A program made the translations under genes and the position numbers. A stretch of DNA of 24,837 nt from an uncultured Muribaculaceae bacterium (GTDB lineage Bacteria; Bacteroidota; Bacteroidia; Bacteroidales; Muribaculaceae): positions 1-24,837 of the forward strand of contig CAJLTZ010000033.1 in the NCBI GenBank assembly GCA_905209725.1. The letters are read 5' to 3'. This document shows, in pieces, positions 1 to 6,639 of this stretch (position 1 is the first letter of the stretch; the number at the start of each line of letters is the position of its first letter). Below the pieces are notes generated by a model that ran no database searches, was not told where the DNA came from, and saw only the letters and a list, made by a program, of their open reading frames with translations.

Positions 1-46
1 GTGCAGATTGATTTTAGGATTTCGGCCAGCAGAGGACTTTTTCAGT

Positions 47-74
47 GCCCTCCCTAATCGGGGCGGCTTTTTTT
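47..74 (+). terminator. Rho-independent terminator, plus strand
   Basis: A stem of about eight pairs (47-54 with 60-67, one C-C mismatch and one U-G pair) closes a five-base loop and is followed by seven Ts at 68-74. The T run is on the plus strand, so it would end a plus-strand gene lying left of the window and facing tsf. No coding sequence for that gene is visible in bases 1-46. Confidence 0.65.
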
Positions 75-98
75 AATGTTGAATTTTGAATTGGGGAT

Positions 99-118
99 AG
101 GGCGGTCGCTCCGCGACT
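99..118. repeat. 20-bp dispersed repeat, copy A
   Basis: The 20 bases at 99-118 recur with one difference at 19408-19427 in the same orientation. The core GTCGC-TCC-GCGAC can fold as a small hairpin. In both places a second shared word, CGGGCACAACAC, follows within about 25-30 bases (142-153 and 19457-19468). This suggests a composite REP-like element in gene-free DNA. What it does is unknown. Confidence 0.6.
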
Positions 119-140
119 GAGGTAAGGATGTATACGTTTA

Positions 141-174
141 CCGGGCACAACACTTAGCTTAGTGTTGTGCCCGG
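141..174. terminator. Perfect 14-bp palindrome behind tsf
   Basis: Bases 141-154 are the exact reverse complement of 161-174, with a six-base loop. The palindrome starts 18 bases past the tsf stop, where the end of the rplM-rpsI-rpsB-tsf transcript is expected. Neither side carries a real T run, so it may act as a bidirectional terminator or a 3'-end stabiliser. Its left arm contains the repeated word CGGGCACAACAC also found at 19457. Confidence 0.55.
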
Positions 175-192
175 CATTACTTGAATGTTGAA

Positions 193-1185
193 TTAGTCTT
201 CGTTGAGGTTGACGCGACGGAAGGCGAGTACTGTGAGACCCTTAACTTCTCCGTTGAGGTATTCTTTCACAGTCTTCTTGGCATCGCGGTGATACTCCTG
301 CTCGAGAAGCACGCTCTCCTTGAAGAACTTATTGAGGCGGCCGTTGGCGATGTTCTGGATCATCTGCTCAGGGAGGTTGGCAGCCTTCTCAGCAGCCACT
401 TCCTCTTTTATCTTGCGGATTTCGTTGGCATCAGCCTCGGTGATGTAGCCCTTCATGATACCCTCTTTGAGGTGGTCTTCATTCTCAGCGATGTAGAGAT
501 TGAAGCCTTTCTTCTTCAGAGCGTTCTCAACGGCTTTTTTCACCTGCTCCTCTTTAGTCTTGTCGATGGCGATAGCGAGCTCCTTGTCGATAACCTCCTG
601 GGGCACAGCCTCGCGGCTAACGCTAACGGGGTTCATGGCTGCTACCTGCATGGCAACCTCCTTGCCTACCTCAGCGGGTACGTCGGGGAGATTGAAGCCA
701 ATGATAGTGGCGAGCTTGTTGCCAAGGTGCTCGTAAGCAGCTACGCTCTGGGCCTCAACCCACTCGTAGTCGCCGAGTTCCATCTTCTCACCTGTTTTGC
801 CGATCTCGTCAGTGACGTGCTCAGCCACGGTGCGGCCGTCGTATACGATAGCCTTCACCTCGTCGAGGCTTTTTGCCTTGGCGTCAAGGGCAACCTCGAG
901 GATCTTCTTTGTGAGAGCACGGAACGACTCGTTCTTTGCCACGAAGTCGGTTTCGCACTTAAGGGTAACGATTGCAGCAAAGTCGCCGTTGGTGCCGGCG
1001 AGCACGCAGCCCTCGGAGGCGTTGCGGTCCTCGCGCTTTGCGGCTACGGCCTGACCCTTCTTGCGGATGATTTCGATGGCTGCCTCGATGTCGCCGTTGG
1101 TCTCTGCCAGGGCGTTCTTGCAGTCCATCATGCCTGCGCCGGTCATGTGGCGCAGTTTCTTGATATCTTCAATGCTAACTGCCAT
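193..1185 (-). CDS. tsf: Elongation factor Ts
   Basis: EF-Ts is the cytoplasmic nucleotide exchange factor that releases GDP from EF-Tu during translation. The 330-residue product begins with the UBA-like N-terminal domain carrying the family signature RxMTGAGMMDCKNAL (residues 12-26). The core domain holds the CETDFVAKNESF stretch that contacts EF-Tu (around residues 77-88). The protein ends in VLAFRRVNLNED, with no C-terminal fusion. The length is usual for Bacteroidota, whose EF-Ts is longer than that of E. coli. The ATG at 1183-1185 gives the conserved MAVSIEDIKKLR start; no Shine-Dalgarno site is visible. It is the last gene of the ribosomal operon, 90 bases behind rpsB, with a GC-rich hairpin between them. 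Confidence 0.98.
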   Translation of the reverse strand: MAVSIEDIKKLRHMTGAGMMDCKNALAETNGDIEAAIEIIRKKGQAVAAKREDRNASEGCVLAGTNGDFAAIVTLKCETDFVAKNESFRALTKKILEVALDAKAKSLDEVKAIVYDGRTVAEHVTDEIGKTGEKMELGDYEWVEAQSVAAYEHLGNKLATIIGFNLPDVPAEVGKEVAMQVAAMNPVSVSREAVPQEVIDKELAIAIDKTKEEQVKKAVENALKKKGFNLYIAENEDHLKEGIMKGYITEADANEIRKIKEEVAAEKAANLPEQMIQNIANGRLNKFFKESVLLEQEYHRDAKKTVKEYLNGEVKGLTVLAFRRVNLNED

Positions 1186-1224
1186 AATGTGTGTAGCTTA
1201 AATATTATCGTGAAAAACTAAATA

Positions 1225-1252
1225 GGGGACGCGGCCCGAAGTCGCGCCCCCC
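1225..1252 (-). promoter_or_regulatory. Hairpin between rpsB and tsf
   Basis: Bases 1225-1233 pair with 1243-1252 (nine pairs with one bulged base). On the minus strand the hairpin is followed by TATTTAGTTTTT, an imperfect T-rich run. It could be a partial terminator that lowers tsf relative to rpsB, or an mRNA-stabilising or processing structure. The fold is visible in the sequence; its role is inferred. Confidence 0.4.
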
Positions 1253-1275
1253 TTATATTATTTCAATAGGCGCTA

Positions 1276-2127
1276 TTACTCTGCCTCTTTTGCTGGTTCG
1301 GCTGCGGGCTCCTCAGCCTTTGCCTCAGCTGCGGGAGCGGCTGCGGGAGCAGGCTGCTCGCTGCGGCGAACACGGCGACGGCGGGGTGCGCTTTCGCCCT
1401 CTGCGGCTTCCTTTTCCTCAGGAGCGTCAAGACGCTCCACCTTGCGCTCCTCGAGACCCTCGGCCATGGCGCTGCACACTGCGTCGAGGATCACCTCGAT
1501 GCTCTTCGATGCGTCGTCGTTGGCGGGGATCACGTAGTCCACGTCGGCGGGATTCGAGTTGGTGTCCACGATTGCGAACACGGGGATGCCGAGACGCTTT
1601 GCCTCTGCCACTGCGATGTGCTCCTTCATCACGTCAACTACGAAGAGTGCCGAGGGGAGACGGCCAAGGTCGGCGATCGAACCGAGGTTCTTCTCGAGTT
1701 TGGCGCGCTGACGTGTGATCTGAAGTTTCTCGCGCTTGGAAAGATTGTCGAAGGTGCCGTCGTTGGCCATCTTGTCGATGGTGGTCATCTTCTTTACGGC
1801 TTTGCGGATCGTGGGGAAGTTGGTGAGCATGCCGCCCGGCCAGCGTTCAATCACGAAAGGCATGCCGATGGCGCCTGCCTTTTCGGCAATTGCCTCTTTG
1901 GCCTGTTTCTTTGTAGCCACGAAGAGAACCTTCTTGCCGCTCTTGGCGATCTGCTTCAGAGCATTGGCTGCCTCTTCGGTCTTGGCTGCCGTCTTATATA
2001 AGTCAATAATGTGGATACCATTGCGCTCCATGAAGATATAGGGCGCCATAGCGGGGTTCCATTTGCGCTTGAGGTGTCCAAAGTGACATCCTGCCTCAAG
2101 CAGCTGGTCGAATGTGGGTGTTGCCAT
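1276..2127 (-). CDS. rpsB: 30S ribosomal protein S2
   Basis: S2 binds the head-body junction of the 30S subunit and is needed for S1 recruitment in bacteria that have S1. The 283-residue product carries the S2 signatures LLEAGCHFGHLKRKWNP near residues 10-26 and VVDVMKEHIAVAEAKRLGIPVFAIVDTNS near residues 162-190. The core ends near residue 230 and is followed by a roughly 50-residue tail. The tail runs Glu-rich, then RRRRVRR, then Ala/Pro/Glu-rich. Such tails are common in Bacteroidota S2 and are probably disordered. The ATG is preceded by an A-rich stretch instead of a Shine-Dalgarno site. It lies between rpsI (176 bases upstream, structured spacer) and tsf. Confidence 0.98.
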   Translation of the reverse strand: MATPTFDQLLEAGCHFGHLKRKWNPAMAPYIFMERNGIHIIDLYKTAAKTEEAANALKQIAKSGKKVLFVATKKQAKEAIAEKAGAIGMPFVIERWPGGMLTNFPTIRKAVKKMTTIDKMANDGTFDNLSKREKLQITRQRAKLEKNLGSIADLGRLPSALFVVDVMKEHIAVAEAKRLGIPVFAIVDTNSNPADVDYVIPANDDASKSIEVILDAVCSAMAEGLEERKVERLDAPEEKEAAEGESAPRRRRVRRSEQPAPAAAPAAEAKAEEPAAEPAKEAE

Positions 2128-2303
2128 TTTCGTTTTTTCGGTTGTTTACGTTCTTTGTGGCGGGAAGAGCCGCTGCAAATCTTGCGAAAGCCGTCGGGAC
2201 TCTTCTCCAACCGACGGGTAGGGAACGTGTCCATCTCGCCGGTTTAGATACTAAACTCATTGTCCGGCGCGCCAAGCGCCGGGATGGGAATCTCAGGCTG
2301 CGA
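2128..2303 (-). promoter_or_regulatory. Structured rpsI-rpsB spacer, candidate S2 leader
   Basis: The 176-base gap is long for an otherwise tight operon and holds three perfect inverted repeats: 2264-2269 with 2277-2282, 2242-2247 with 2251-2256, and 2191-2197 with 2211-2217. A weaker GCGG/CCGC pair lies closer to the start. Ribosomal protein mRNAs often carry leader structures bound by their own product, so autoregulation by S2 is a reasonable guess. The first hairpin after the rpsI stop could instead be a leaky terminator. No exact TAnnTTTG promoter element was seen here. Confidence 0.4.
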
Positions 2304-2690
2304 TTAACGTTTCGAGAACTGGAAGCGTTTGCGAGCTTTGGGACGTCCCGGTTTCTTGCGTTCCACCTCGCGCGGGTCGCGGGTCATGAAGCCCTCCTTG
2401 CGCAGTGCGCTCTTGTCTTCGGGGTTGATCTTCACCAGGGCGCGGGCGATGGCAAGACGCAGAGCCTCGCTCTGGCCTTTGTAACCTCCGCCGTCGAGAT
2501 GGGCGGTGATGTCGTATTTCTCAAGGGCATCGAGCGTCTGAAGCGGCTGCTTCACGATGTACTGGAGAATGGAAGAGGGGAAATAAACTTCCAGAGGACG
2601 CTTGTCAATGGTAATCTTGCCTGTGCCTTCTGTGAGGTATACGCGGGCCACGGCGGCCTTGCGACGGCCTATTGCATTTACTTTTTCCAT
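2304..2690 (-). CDS. rpsI: 30S ribosomal protein S9
   Basis: S9 sits in the head of the 30S subunit, and its C-terminal tail reaches the P-site tRNA. The 128-residue product has the family marks IGRRKAAVARVYL near residues 7-19, LDGGGYKGQSEALRLAIARAL near residues 65-85, and the invariant basic end ...KARKRFQFSKR. The final Lys-Arg contacts tRNA in the known structures. The length is normal. It starts five bases after the rplM stop, with GGAAG directly before the ATG, so translation is probably coupled to rplM. The rplM-rpsI pairing is conserved across bacteria. Confidence 0.98.
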   Translation of the reverse strand: MEKVNAIGRRKAAVARVYLTEGTGKITIDKRPLEVYFPSSILQYIVKQPLQTLDALEKYDITAHLDGGGYKGQSEALRLAIARALVKINPEDKSALRKEGFMTRDPREVERKKPGRPKARKRFQFSKR

Positions 2691-2695
2691 CTTCC

Positions 2696-3172
2696 TTATT
2701 TCATTTTATTGATGTCCAACACTTCGGGATTCTTGTCGGCAAAGGGGTGGTCAGGGCCGTTGAACACGTGAAGGTTCGTGAGCTGCTGAGCGCCAAGCTT
2801 TGTCTTGGGGAGCATGCCTTTCACCACTTTGATGAAGAGGGGGTGCTTGCCCTGTACGGTCACGCCATGAGACTTGTTCATCAGGTCGCGGGGGGTAGAG
2901 GTGCGCTGGCCACCGGGATATCCCGTGTAGCGGAGGTATTCGCGCTTGTCCATCTTGCCGCCGTTCAGAACCACTTTCTCGGCGTTGATGATGATCACAT
3001 TGTCGCCGCAGTCAAGATTAGGCGTATAGTCTGCCTTGGTCTTGCCGCGAAGAATTTTTGCTACTTTCGAGCAAAGACGTCCCAGCACCTGGTCGGTGGC
3101 GTCGATCACCACCCATTTCTTTACGATTGTCTCCGGGGTGGCGGATTGCGTTTTATAGCTTAATGTATCCAC
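2696..3172 (-). CDS. rplM: 50S ribosomal protein L13
   Basis: L13 is an early-assembly protein of the 50S subunit. The 158-residue product contains WVVIDATDQVLGRLCSKVAKILRGK (residues about 20-44), DYTPNLDCGDNVIIINAEKV, the YxRYTGYPGGQR motif (around residues 80-90) and VKGMLPKTKLG. All are L13 family features. The first 15 residues (MDTLSYKTQSATPET) are a short N-terminal extension usual in Bacteroidota. It is the first gene of the operon with rpsI, rpsB and tsf, about 100 bases downstream of a recognisable promoter. Confidence 0.98.
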   Translation of the reverse strand: MDTLSYKTQSATPETIVKKWVVIDATDQVLGRLCSKVAKILRGKTKADYTPNLDCGDNVIIINAEKVVLNGGKMDKREYLRYTGYPGGQRTSTPRDLMNKSHGVTVQGKHPLFIKVVKGMLPKTKLGAQQLTNLHVFNGPDHPFADKNPEVLDINKMK

Positions 3173-3282
3173 TTTAATGGTTTGTTGTTTAATTAGTTAT
3201 TGCCCGCTCTTTCCGATTCGCAACTGGCCAAGGCCGCTTCATCTTCCCCAAGCGGATTGTATAACTGGATATAATCGGCTCG
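3173..3282 (-). promoter_or_regulatory. rplM 5' leader with hairpin
   Basis: If transcription starts just after the promoter element at 3283-3290, the rplM leader is about 100 bases. It contains a perfect six-pair hairpin (3234-3239 with 3250-3255) followed by GGCCTTGGCC and a second GC-rich stretch, then an A/T-rich run into the ATG. L13 leaders with autoregulatory structure are known in Firmicutes. Whether this one is equivalent is not established. Confidence 0.35.
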
Positions 3283-3313
3283 CAAAATTAATAAAATTTT
3301 TCCACACAGCAAT
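3283..3313 (-). promoter_or_regulatory. Bacteroidota-type promoter of rplM operon
   Basis: On the minus strand 3290-3283 reads TAATTTTG, an exact TAnnTTTG -7 element. Nineteen bases upstream lies ATTG (3313-3310), three of four matches to the TTTG -33 element. It overlaps the end region of the CCA-adding enzyme gene and would drive rplM-rpsI-rpsB-tsf. Confidence 0.6.
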
Positions 3314-3316
3314 GCC

Positions 3317-4792
3317 TTAACCCTCTTTTTTTATCAATTCGGGCGCGATGCGGAGCACATATTCCCATGCAGCGTCATGCTCGTAGGGAATCTCACCTTC
3401 GAGAATTGCCTCCTTCACGGCATCCTTGATCACTGCCAGCACCTTGGATGCCGGTATGTGAAAATATTCCATTATCTCATTGCCGTTGATGGGATTTTTC
3501 CAGTTGCGCAGTGCGTCGGAGTCGCTTATCTGGCCCATCCGCTCGCGCAGTCGCCTGAATCCCTCAAGCTGGCGGCGCACCTTGGCCGGATTTTTCGAGG
3601 TTATGTCGGCCTCGGCAAGAAGCATCAGGTCGTCGAGGTCTTCGCCGGCCTCGGTGATGAGCCTGCGCACGCCGCTGTCGGTAACACCGTTCTCGCCCAC
3701 CGACTGAGGACGCATGTGCAGCCCTACGATCTTTGCCACATATTTCATCTTCTCATTCAGCGGAAGTTTCATCTGCTTGAAGATGCGGGGTATCATCTTC
3801 TCGCCTATGTAGTTGTGGTTGTGGAAGGTCCAGCCGAGTTTGGCGTCGTAGCGCTTTGTGGCGGGTTTGCCGATGTCGTGGAGCAGTGCGGCCCAGCGCA
3901 GCCATTCGTTGTCGCTCTTTGCTGCCACATTGTCGAGCACCTGCAAGGTATGCTCGAAATTATCCTTGTGTCCGCGGCCGTCGTGCACCTCCACTCCTTT
4001 CAACGTGCAGAGCTGCGGGAAAATCAGTTCGAGCAGGCCGGTTTTGTCGAGGAGCCGCAGGCCGCGCGACGGGCGTGGCGAACGCATTATCTTGCCTATT
4101 TCATCATTGATGCGCTCCTTGGTGATGATGCCTATGCGCTCGCGGTTGCGGCGGATGGACTGAAACGTTTCGGGATGAATTGAAAAACCGAGTTGTGTGG
4201 CGAATCTCACGGCCCGCATCATGCGCAAGGGGTCGTCGGAGAATGTGATGTCGGGGTCGAGCGGCGTGCGGATGATGCGGGCGCGCAGGTCGTCAATGCC
4301 GCCAAAGGGGTCGAGGAGCCGGCCAAACGTGGCGTCATTGAGCGAGATGGCCATGGCATTGATGGTGAAGTCGCGCCTGTTCTGGTCATCTTCCAGAGTG
4401 CCGTCCTCTACGATGGGATTGCGGCTCTCGCGATGATACGACTCCCGGCGGGCACCCACGAATTCGAGTTCAAGTTGCCCGGCCTTCACCTGTGCTGTGC
4501 CGTAAGTGGCGTAGATGCTCAGATGCGGATGCCCTCCGAGGCTGGCGGCTACCTGTTGCGCGAGTTCGATGCCGCTCCCCACGGTGACGAAGTCAATGTC
4601 GTCGGAGGTGCGGCGCAGAAAGATATCGCGCACATAGCCTCCCACCACATACACCTCACGTCCCATCTCATCGGCCACCTTGCCGATGCGACGGAACACT
4701 TCGTCGTGCAATTCAGAGCCGAGATCCTCCGGGTTCTCCGGAATCACGGCCTGAAATCCCTCAAATTCCATCCCTTCTGTATCTTCTGTCAT
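3317..4792 (-). CDS. cca: CCA-adding enzyme with HD domain
   Basis: This tRNA nucleotidyltransferase family adds or repairs the 3' CCA end of tRNA using CTP and ATP. The class II head domain is clear: GGYVRD (residues 51-56), DDIDFV with the two metal-binding aspartates (64-69), and RRDFTINAMA (139-148). These are followed by the DDPLRMMRAVRFATQLGF neck motif (about 186-203). A C-terminal HD domain shows H281 and LLHDIGKPA (about 303-311), the metal-dependent phosphohydrolase signature. ATG at 4790-4792 gives 491 residues. A TTG one codon upstream sits at better spacing (7 versus 10 bases) from AAGGAG at 4808-4803, so the true start could be 4795. Close relatives are poly(A) polymerases, but the context gives no reason to prefer that. 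Confidence 0.9.
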   Translation of the reverse strand: MTEDTEGMEFEGFQAVIPENPEDLGSELHDEVFRRIGKVADEMGREVYVVGGYVRDIFLRRTSDDIDFVTVGSGIELAQQVAASLGGHPHLSIYATYGTAQVKAGQLELEFVGARRESYHRESRNPIVEDGTLEDDQNRRDFTINAMAISLNDATFGRLLDPFGGIDDLRARIIRTPLDPDITFSDDPLRMMRAVRFATQLGFSIHPETFQSIRRNRERIGIITKERINDEIGKIMRSPRPSRGLRLLDKTGLLELIFPQLCTLKGVEVHDGRGHKDNFEHTLQVLDNVAAKSDNEWLRWAALLHDIGKPATKRYDAKLGWTFHNHNYIGEKMIPRIFKQMKLPLNEKMKYVAKIVGLHMRPQSVGENGVTDSGVRRLITEAGEDLDDLMLLAEADITSKNPAKVRRQLEGFRRLRERMGQISDSDALRNWKNPINGNEIMEYFHIPASKVLAVIKDAVKEAILEGEIPYEHDAAWEYVLRIAPELIKKEG

Positions 4793-4868
4793 CAAATTAT
4801 ATCTCCTTAATCTTCCGATATTCCTTAATCTTCCTTTATATTAAGGAATTTTACCCTTCTTCCCTTTG

Positions 4869-4888
4869 CCGGTCCCTGATGGAGCCGG
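4869..4888 (-). terminator. Hairpin after the M24 peptidase gene
   Basis: Bases 4869-4875 pair with 4881-4888 with one bulged G, giving a seven-pair stem and five-base loop six bases beyond the peptidase stop. No T run follows on the minus strand, so it may be a weak terminator or a 3' protective structure. The rest of the 101-base gap holds the direct repeat TCCTTAATCTTCC at 4804-4816 and 4822-4834. Confidence 0.3.
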
Positions 4889-4893
4889 TAATA

Positions 4894-6066
4894 TTAAAGC
4901 TCCTGAATCTCTTCGTTGAGCACGGTGATATTTTCGAGCCCCTTGTCGGTGACGATATAAGTGTTTTCCACTCCGAGGGCTCCGATTTCGGGGAGCACGA
5001 ATTTAGGTTCAAGTGCGATTGTCATCCCCTTCTCGAGTTTCATCTTGTTGCGCTCCATCACCACGGGCTGTTCGTTGAGTTCGATGCCAACGCCATGTCC
5101 GATAAAGGCCACATGGAAGCGATGACCCATAAAATATTCATGCAGGCCGGCCTCAGAGGCAATCTTTGACGCGCGGCGATACATCTCGCCAATCTCCTCG
5201 CCGGGGAGGGAGAAGCGCTCGAGGTCGCGCAGAATGGCGCGGGAGCATTCGTGGCATTCGTGTGCGCGGTCGGGAATCGAACCGATGCTCCAAACGCGGG
5301 TCATATCGGTCTGGTAACCATTGAAACCGCCATTCATGTCCACCATCACCGTTACGCCGGGATGCATCGTGGTGCCGGATGCGCCCACAGGCAGCGAGGG
5401 GTCGGCGCCGGCGCCGCCCATCGAGAAATCATAGGGTGAGGGCACGTCGGCGTTGGCGCCGGAAATCACGCTTCCCATATTGAGCTCCATGCGGCTGCCT
5501 GCAGCCCTCAGATAGCCAAGGCAACCCTCGCGACGAAGCATCCGCTCTATCTCAATCTGGAATTCCATATCGGTCATATCCTCCTGGTAGCAGTATTTGA
5601 TGCGGGAGTATACGGCAGCCTGGCGTCGGCCATCCTCGCGCATCATCTCCAGTTCCTTATCGGTCTTCACGATGCGGGCGCCCCGCAAAAGAGCACTCCC
5701 GTTAACAATCTCCGCGTCGGGCCAGAGTTTGGCCAGACGTTCAATCTCGGAGTAGAAGAGGTCGTCGAATTCGAGTGCCAGACGCTTGGGGGCGTGCTGC
5801 TCGCCGATGATGGCCGGAATCTGCTCCGGTTTGCGGATGGAATGGGCGCCTTTCCATTCAGCCGGCGGAATCATGAACACCACCGGGTCGCTTTCGAGAC
5901 CAATATATATGTAGCCGCGATATACACCTCCGGCAAGATAGAAAAGGTTTATGCTCGATGCCACGAGAAGGCCGTCGGCATTCCGGGCGCGCATCTGGCG
6001 GCGCACCTTCTCCACCCTGAGTTCAAACTCACCCCGCATATCCTGCTCCAACAAAGGAAAATCCAT
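4894..6066 (-). CDS. M24 family aminopeptidase (Xaa-Pro type)
   Basis: The 390-residue protein has the two-domain layout of creatinase/prolidase-like M24 enzymes. The N-terminal domain (about residues 10-130) carries ADGLLVASSINLFYLAGG. The C-terminal pita-bread domain has all five metal ligands in order: D243 (VDMNG), D254 (QTDMTR), H324 (IGHGVG), E353 (ALEPKF) and E367 (GVENTY). It is therefore expected to be an active dinuclear metallopeptidase, probably cleaving after an N-terminal residue before proline. The substrate is not shown by the sequence. No signal peptide is seen, so it should be cytoplasmic. It follows gldH by 58 bases in the same direction. Residues 205-232 are rich in Gly, Pro and Ser and look like a loop. 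Confidence 0.85.
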   Translation of the reverse strand: MDFPLLEQDMRGEFELRVEKVRRQMRARNADGLLVASSINLFYLAGGVYRGYIYIGLESDPVVFMIPPAEWKGAHSIRKPEQIPAIIGEQHAPKRLALEFDDLFYSEIERLAKLWPDAEIVNGSALLRGARIVKTDKELEMMREDGRRQAAVYSRIKYCYQEDMTDMEFQIEIERMLRREGCLGYLRAAGSRMELNMGSVISGANADVPSPYDFSMGGAGADPSLPVGASGTTMHPGVTVMVDMNGGFNGYQTDMTRVWSIGSIPDRAHECHECSRAILRDLERFSLPGEEIGEMYRRASKIASEAGLHEYFMGHRFHVAFIGHGVGIELNEQPVVMERNKMKLEKGMTIALEPKFVLPEIGALGVENTYIVTDKGLENITVLNEEIQEL

Positions 6067-6115
6067 ATCTGAGAAATATTAGTAATTCTAAACAACAATC
6101 TGAATCAGAATCTGA

Positions 6116-6136
6116 ATTCAAAATTCAAAATTCAAC
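6116..6136. repeat. AT-rich 7-bp repeat overlapping gldH stop
   Basis: Three tandem copies of ATTCAA(A/C) lie at 6116-6122, 6123-6129 and 6130-6136. The same word in the other orientation, GTTGAATTTTGAAT, is at 79-92 beyond tsf. The gldH stop TGA (6125-6127) and its last three codons (Val-Glu-Phe) fall inside the array, so the repeat supplies the C-terminus of that protein. Confidence 0.55.
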
Positions 6137-6613
6137 ACTTCGCGTAGCAATCAGCCCCACATTGATGATGCCGCGCGTGGCGTCGGGTCTGTCGAGCGGT
6201 GTCACAGAAACCCCGAGACCGAAACCTGGCCGGAATCCGCGAAGCAGCGTGTCGCTCACTTCATACACCCCGTAGCGTCCGCGCCCCAGAGGCGTGCCGT
6301 CGGCATTGAAGAGCGGAAGAGTGATTGTGTCGGAAAATTGCACGCCATGCTCATCGTCGCATTCCACAGCCACACGAAGCGGCTTTATCACCCGTCGTCC
6401 CGAGAAACGCACGCAGAGACTAATGTCCACAGGGGCGCCGATGCTGTCGAGCCCCGGAGGGTCGAAACATATCGCATCGCGACTGTCCCAGCCGTCGGAT
6501 GAAACCCCCACAAATTCCGAAAACTCGGGTTGATTGTGGTAGGGGTTGATATTACGGCAGGAACACATCGACATCAGGACTCCAGTAAGCAATAAGAATC
6601 CAGCAATCCTCAT
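6125..6613 (-). CDS. gldH: GldH-like lipoprotein
   Basis: GldH was defined in Flavobacterium as a lipoprotein needed for gliding, but homologs occur widely in non-gliding Bacteroidota, where the role is unclear. The 162-residue product starts with a signal peptide (MRIAGFLLLTGVLMSM) and CSC. C19, preceded by Ser, is the likely lipidation site, though the -3 position is not ideal. The rest is a beta-rich domain with the family layout: GWDSRDAICFDPPGLD, then VDISLCVRFSGR, a D-T-I-T-LPLF strand, GRGRYGVYE, and an end with GIINVGLIAT. It lies 26 bases behind ricT and 58 before the M24 gene. The last residues come from an AT-rich repeat. The assignment rests on pattern and neighbourhood, not on strong identity. 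Confidence 0.7.
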   Translation of the reverse strand: MRIAGFLLLTGVLMSMCSCRNINPYHNQPEFSEFVGVSSDGWDSRDAICFDPPGLDSIGAPVDISLCVRFSGRRVIKPLRVAVECDDEHGVQFSDTITLPLFNADGTPLGRGRYGVYEVSDTLLRGFRPGFGLGVSVTPLDRPDATRGIINVGLIATRSVEF

Positions 6614-6639
6614 GGCATGTGCTCTATATTAATAACAAA

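Noticed and set aside
181..1221. Plus-strand open frame (346 residues) opposite tsf
   Set aside because: Antisense of EF-Ts; the open frame follows from codon bias of the real gene.
1956..2234. Minus-strand frame spanning the rpsI-rpsB spacer and rpsB start
   Set aside because: It overlaps rpsB in another frame and would read through the hairpins; no family match.
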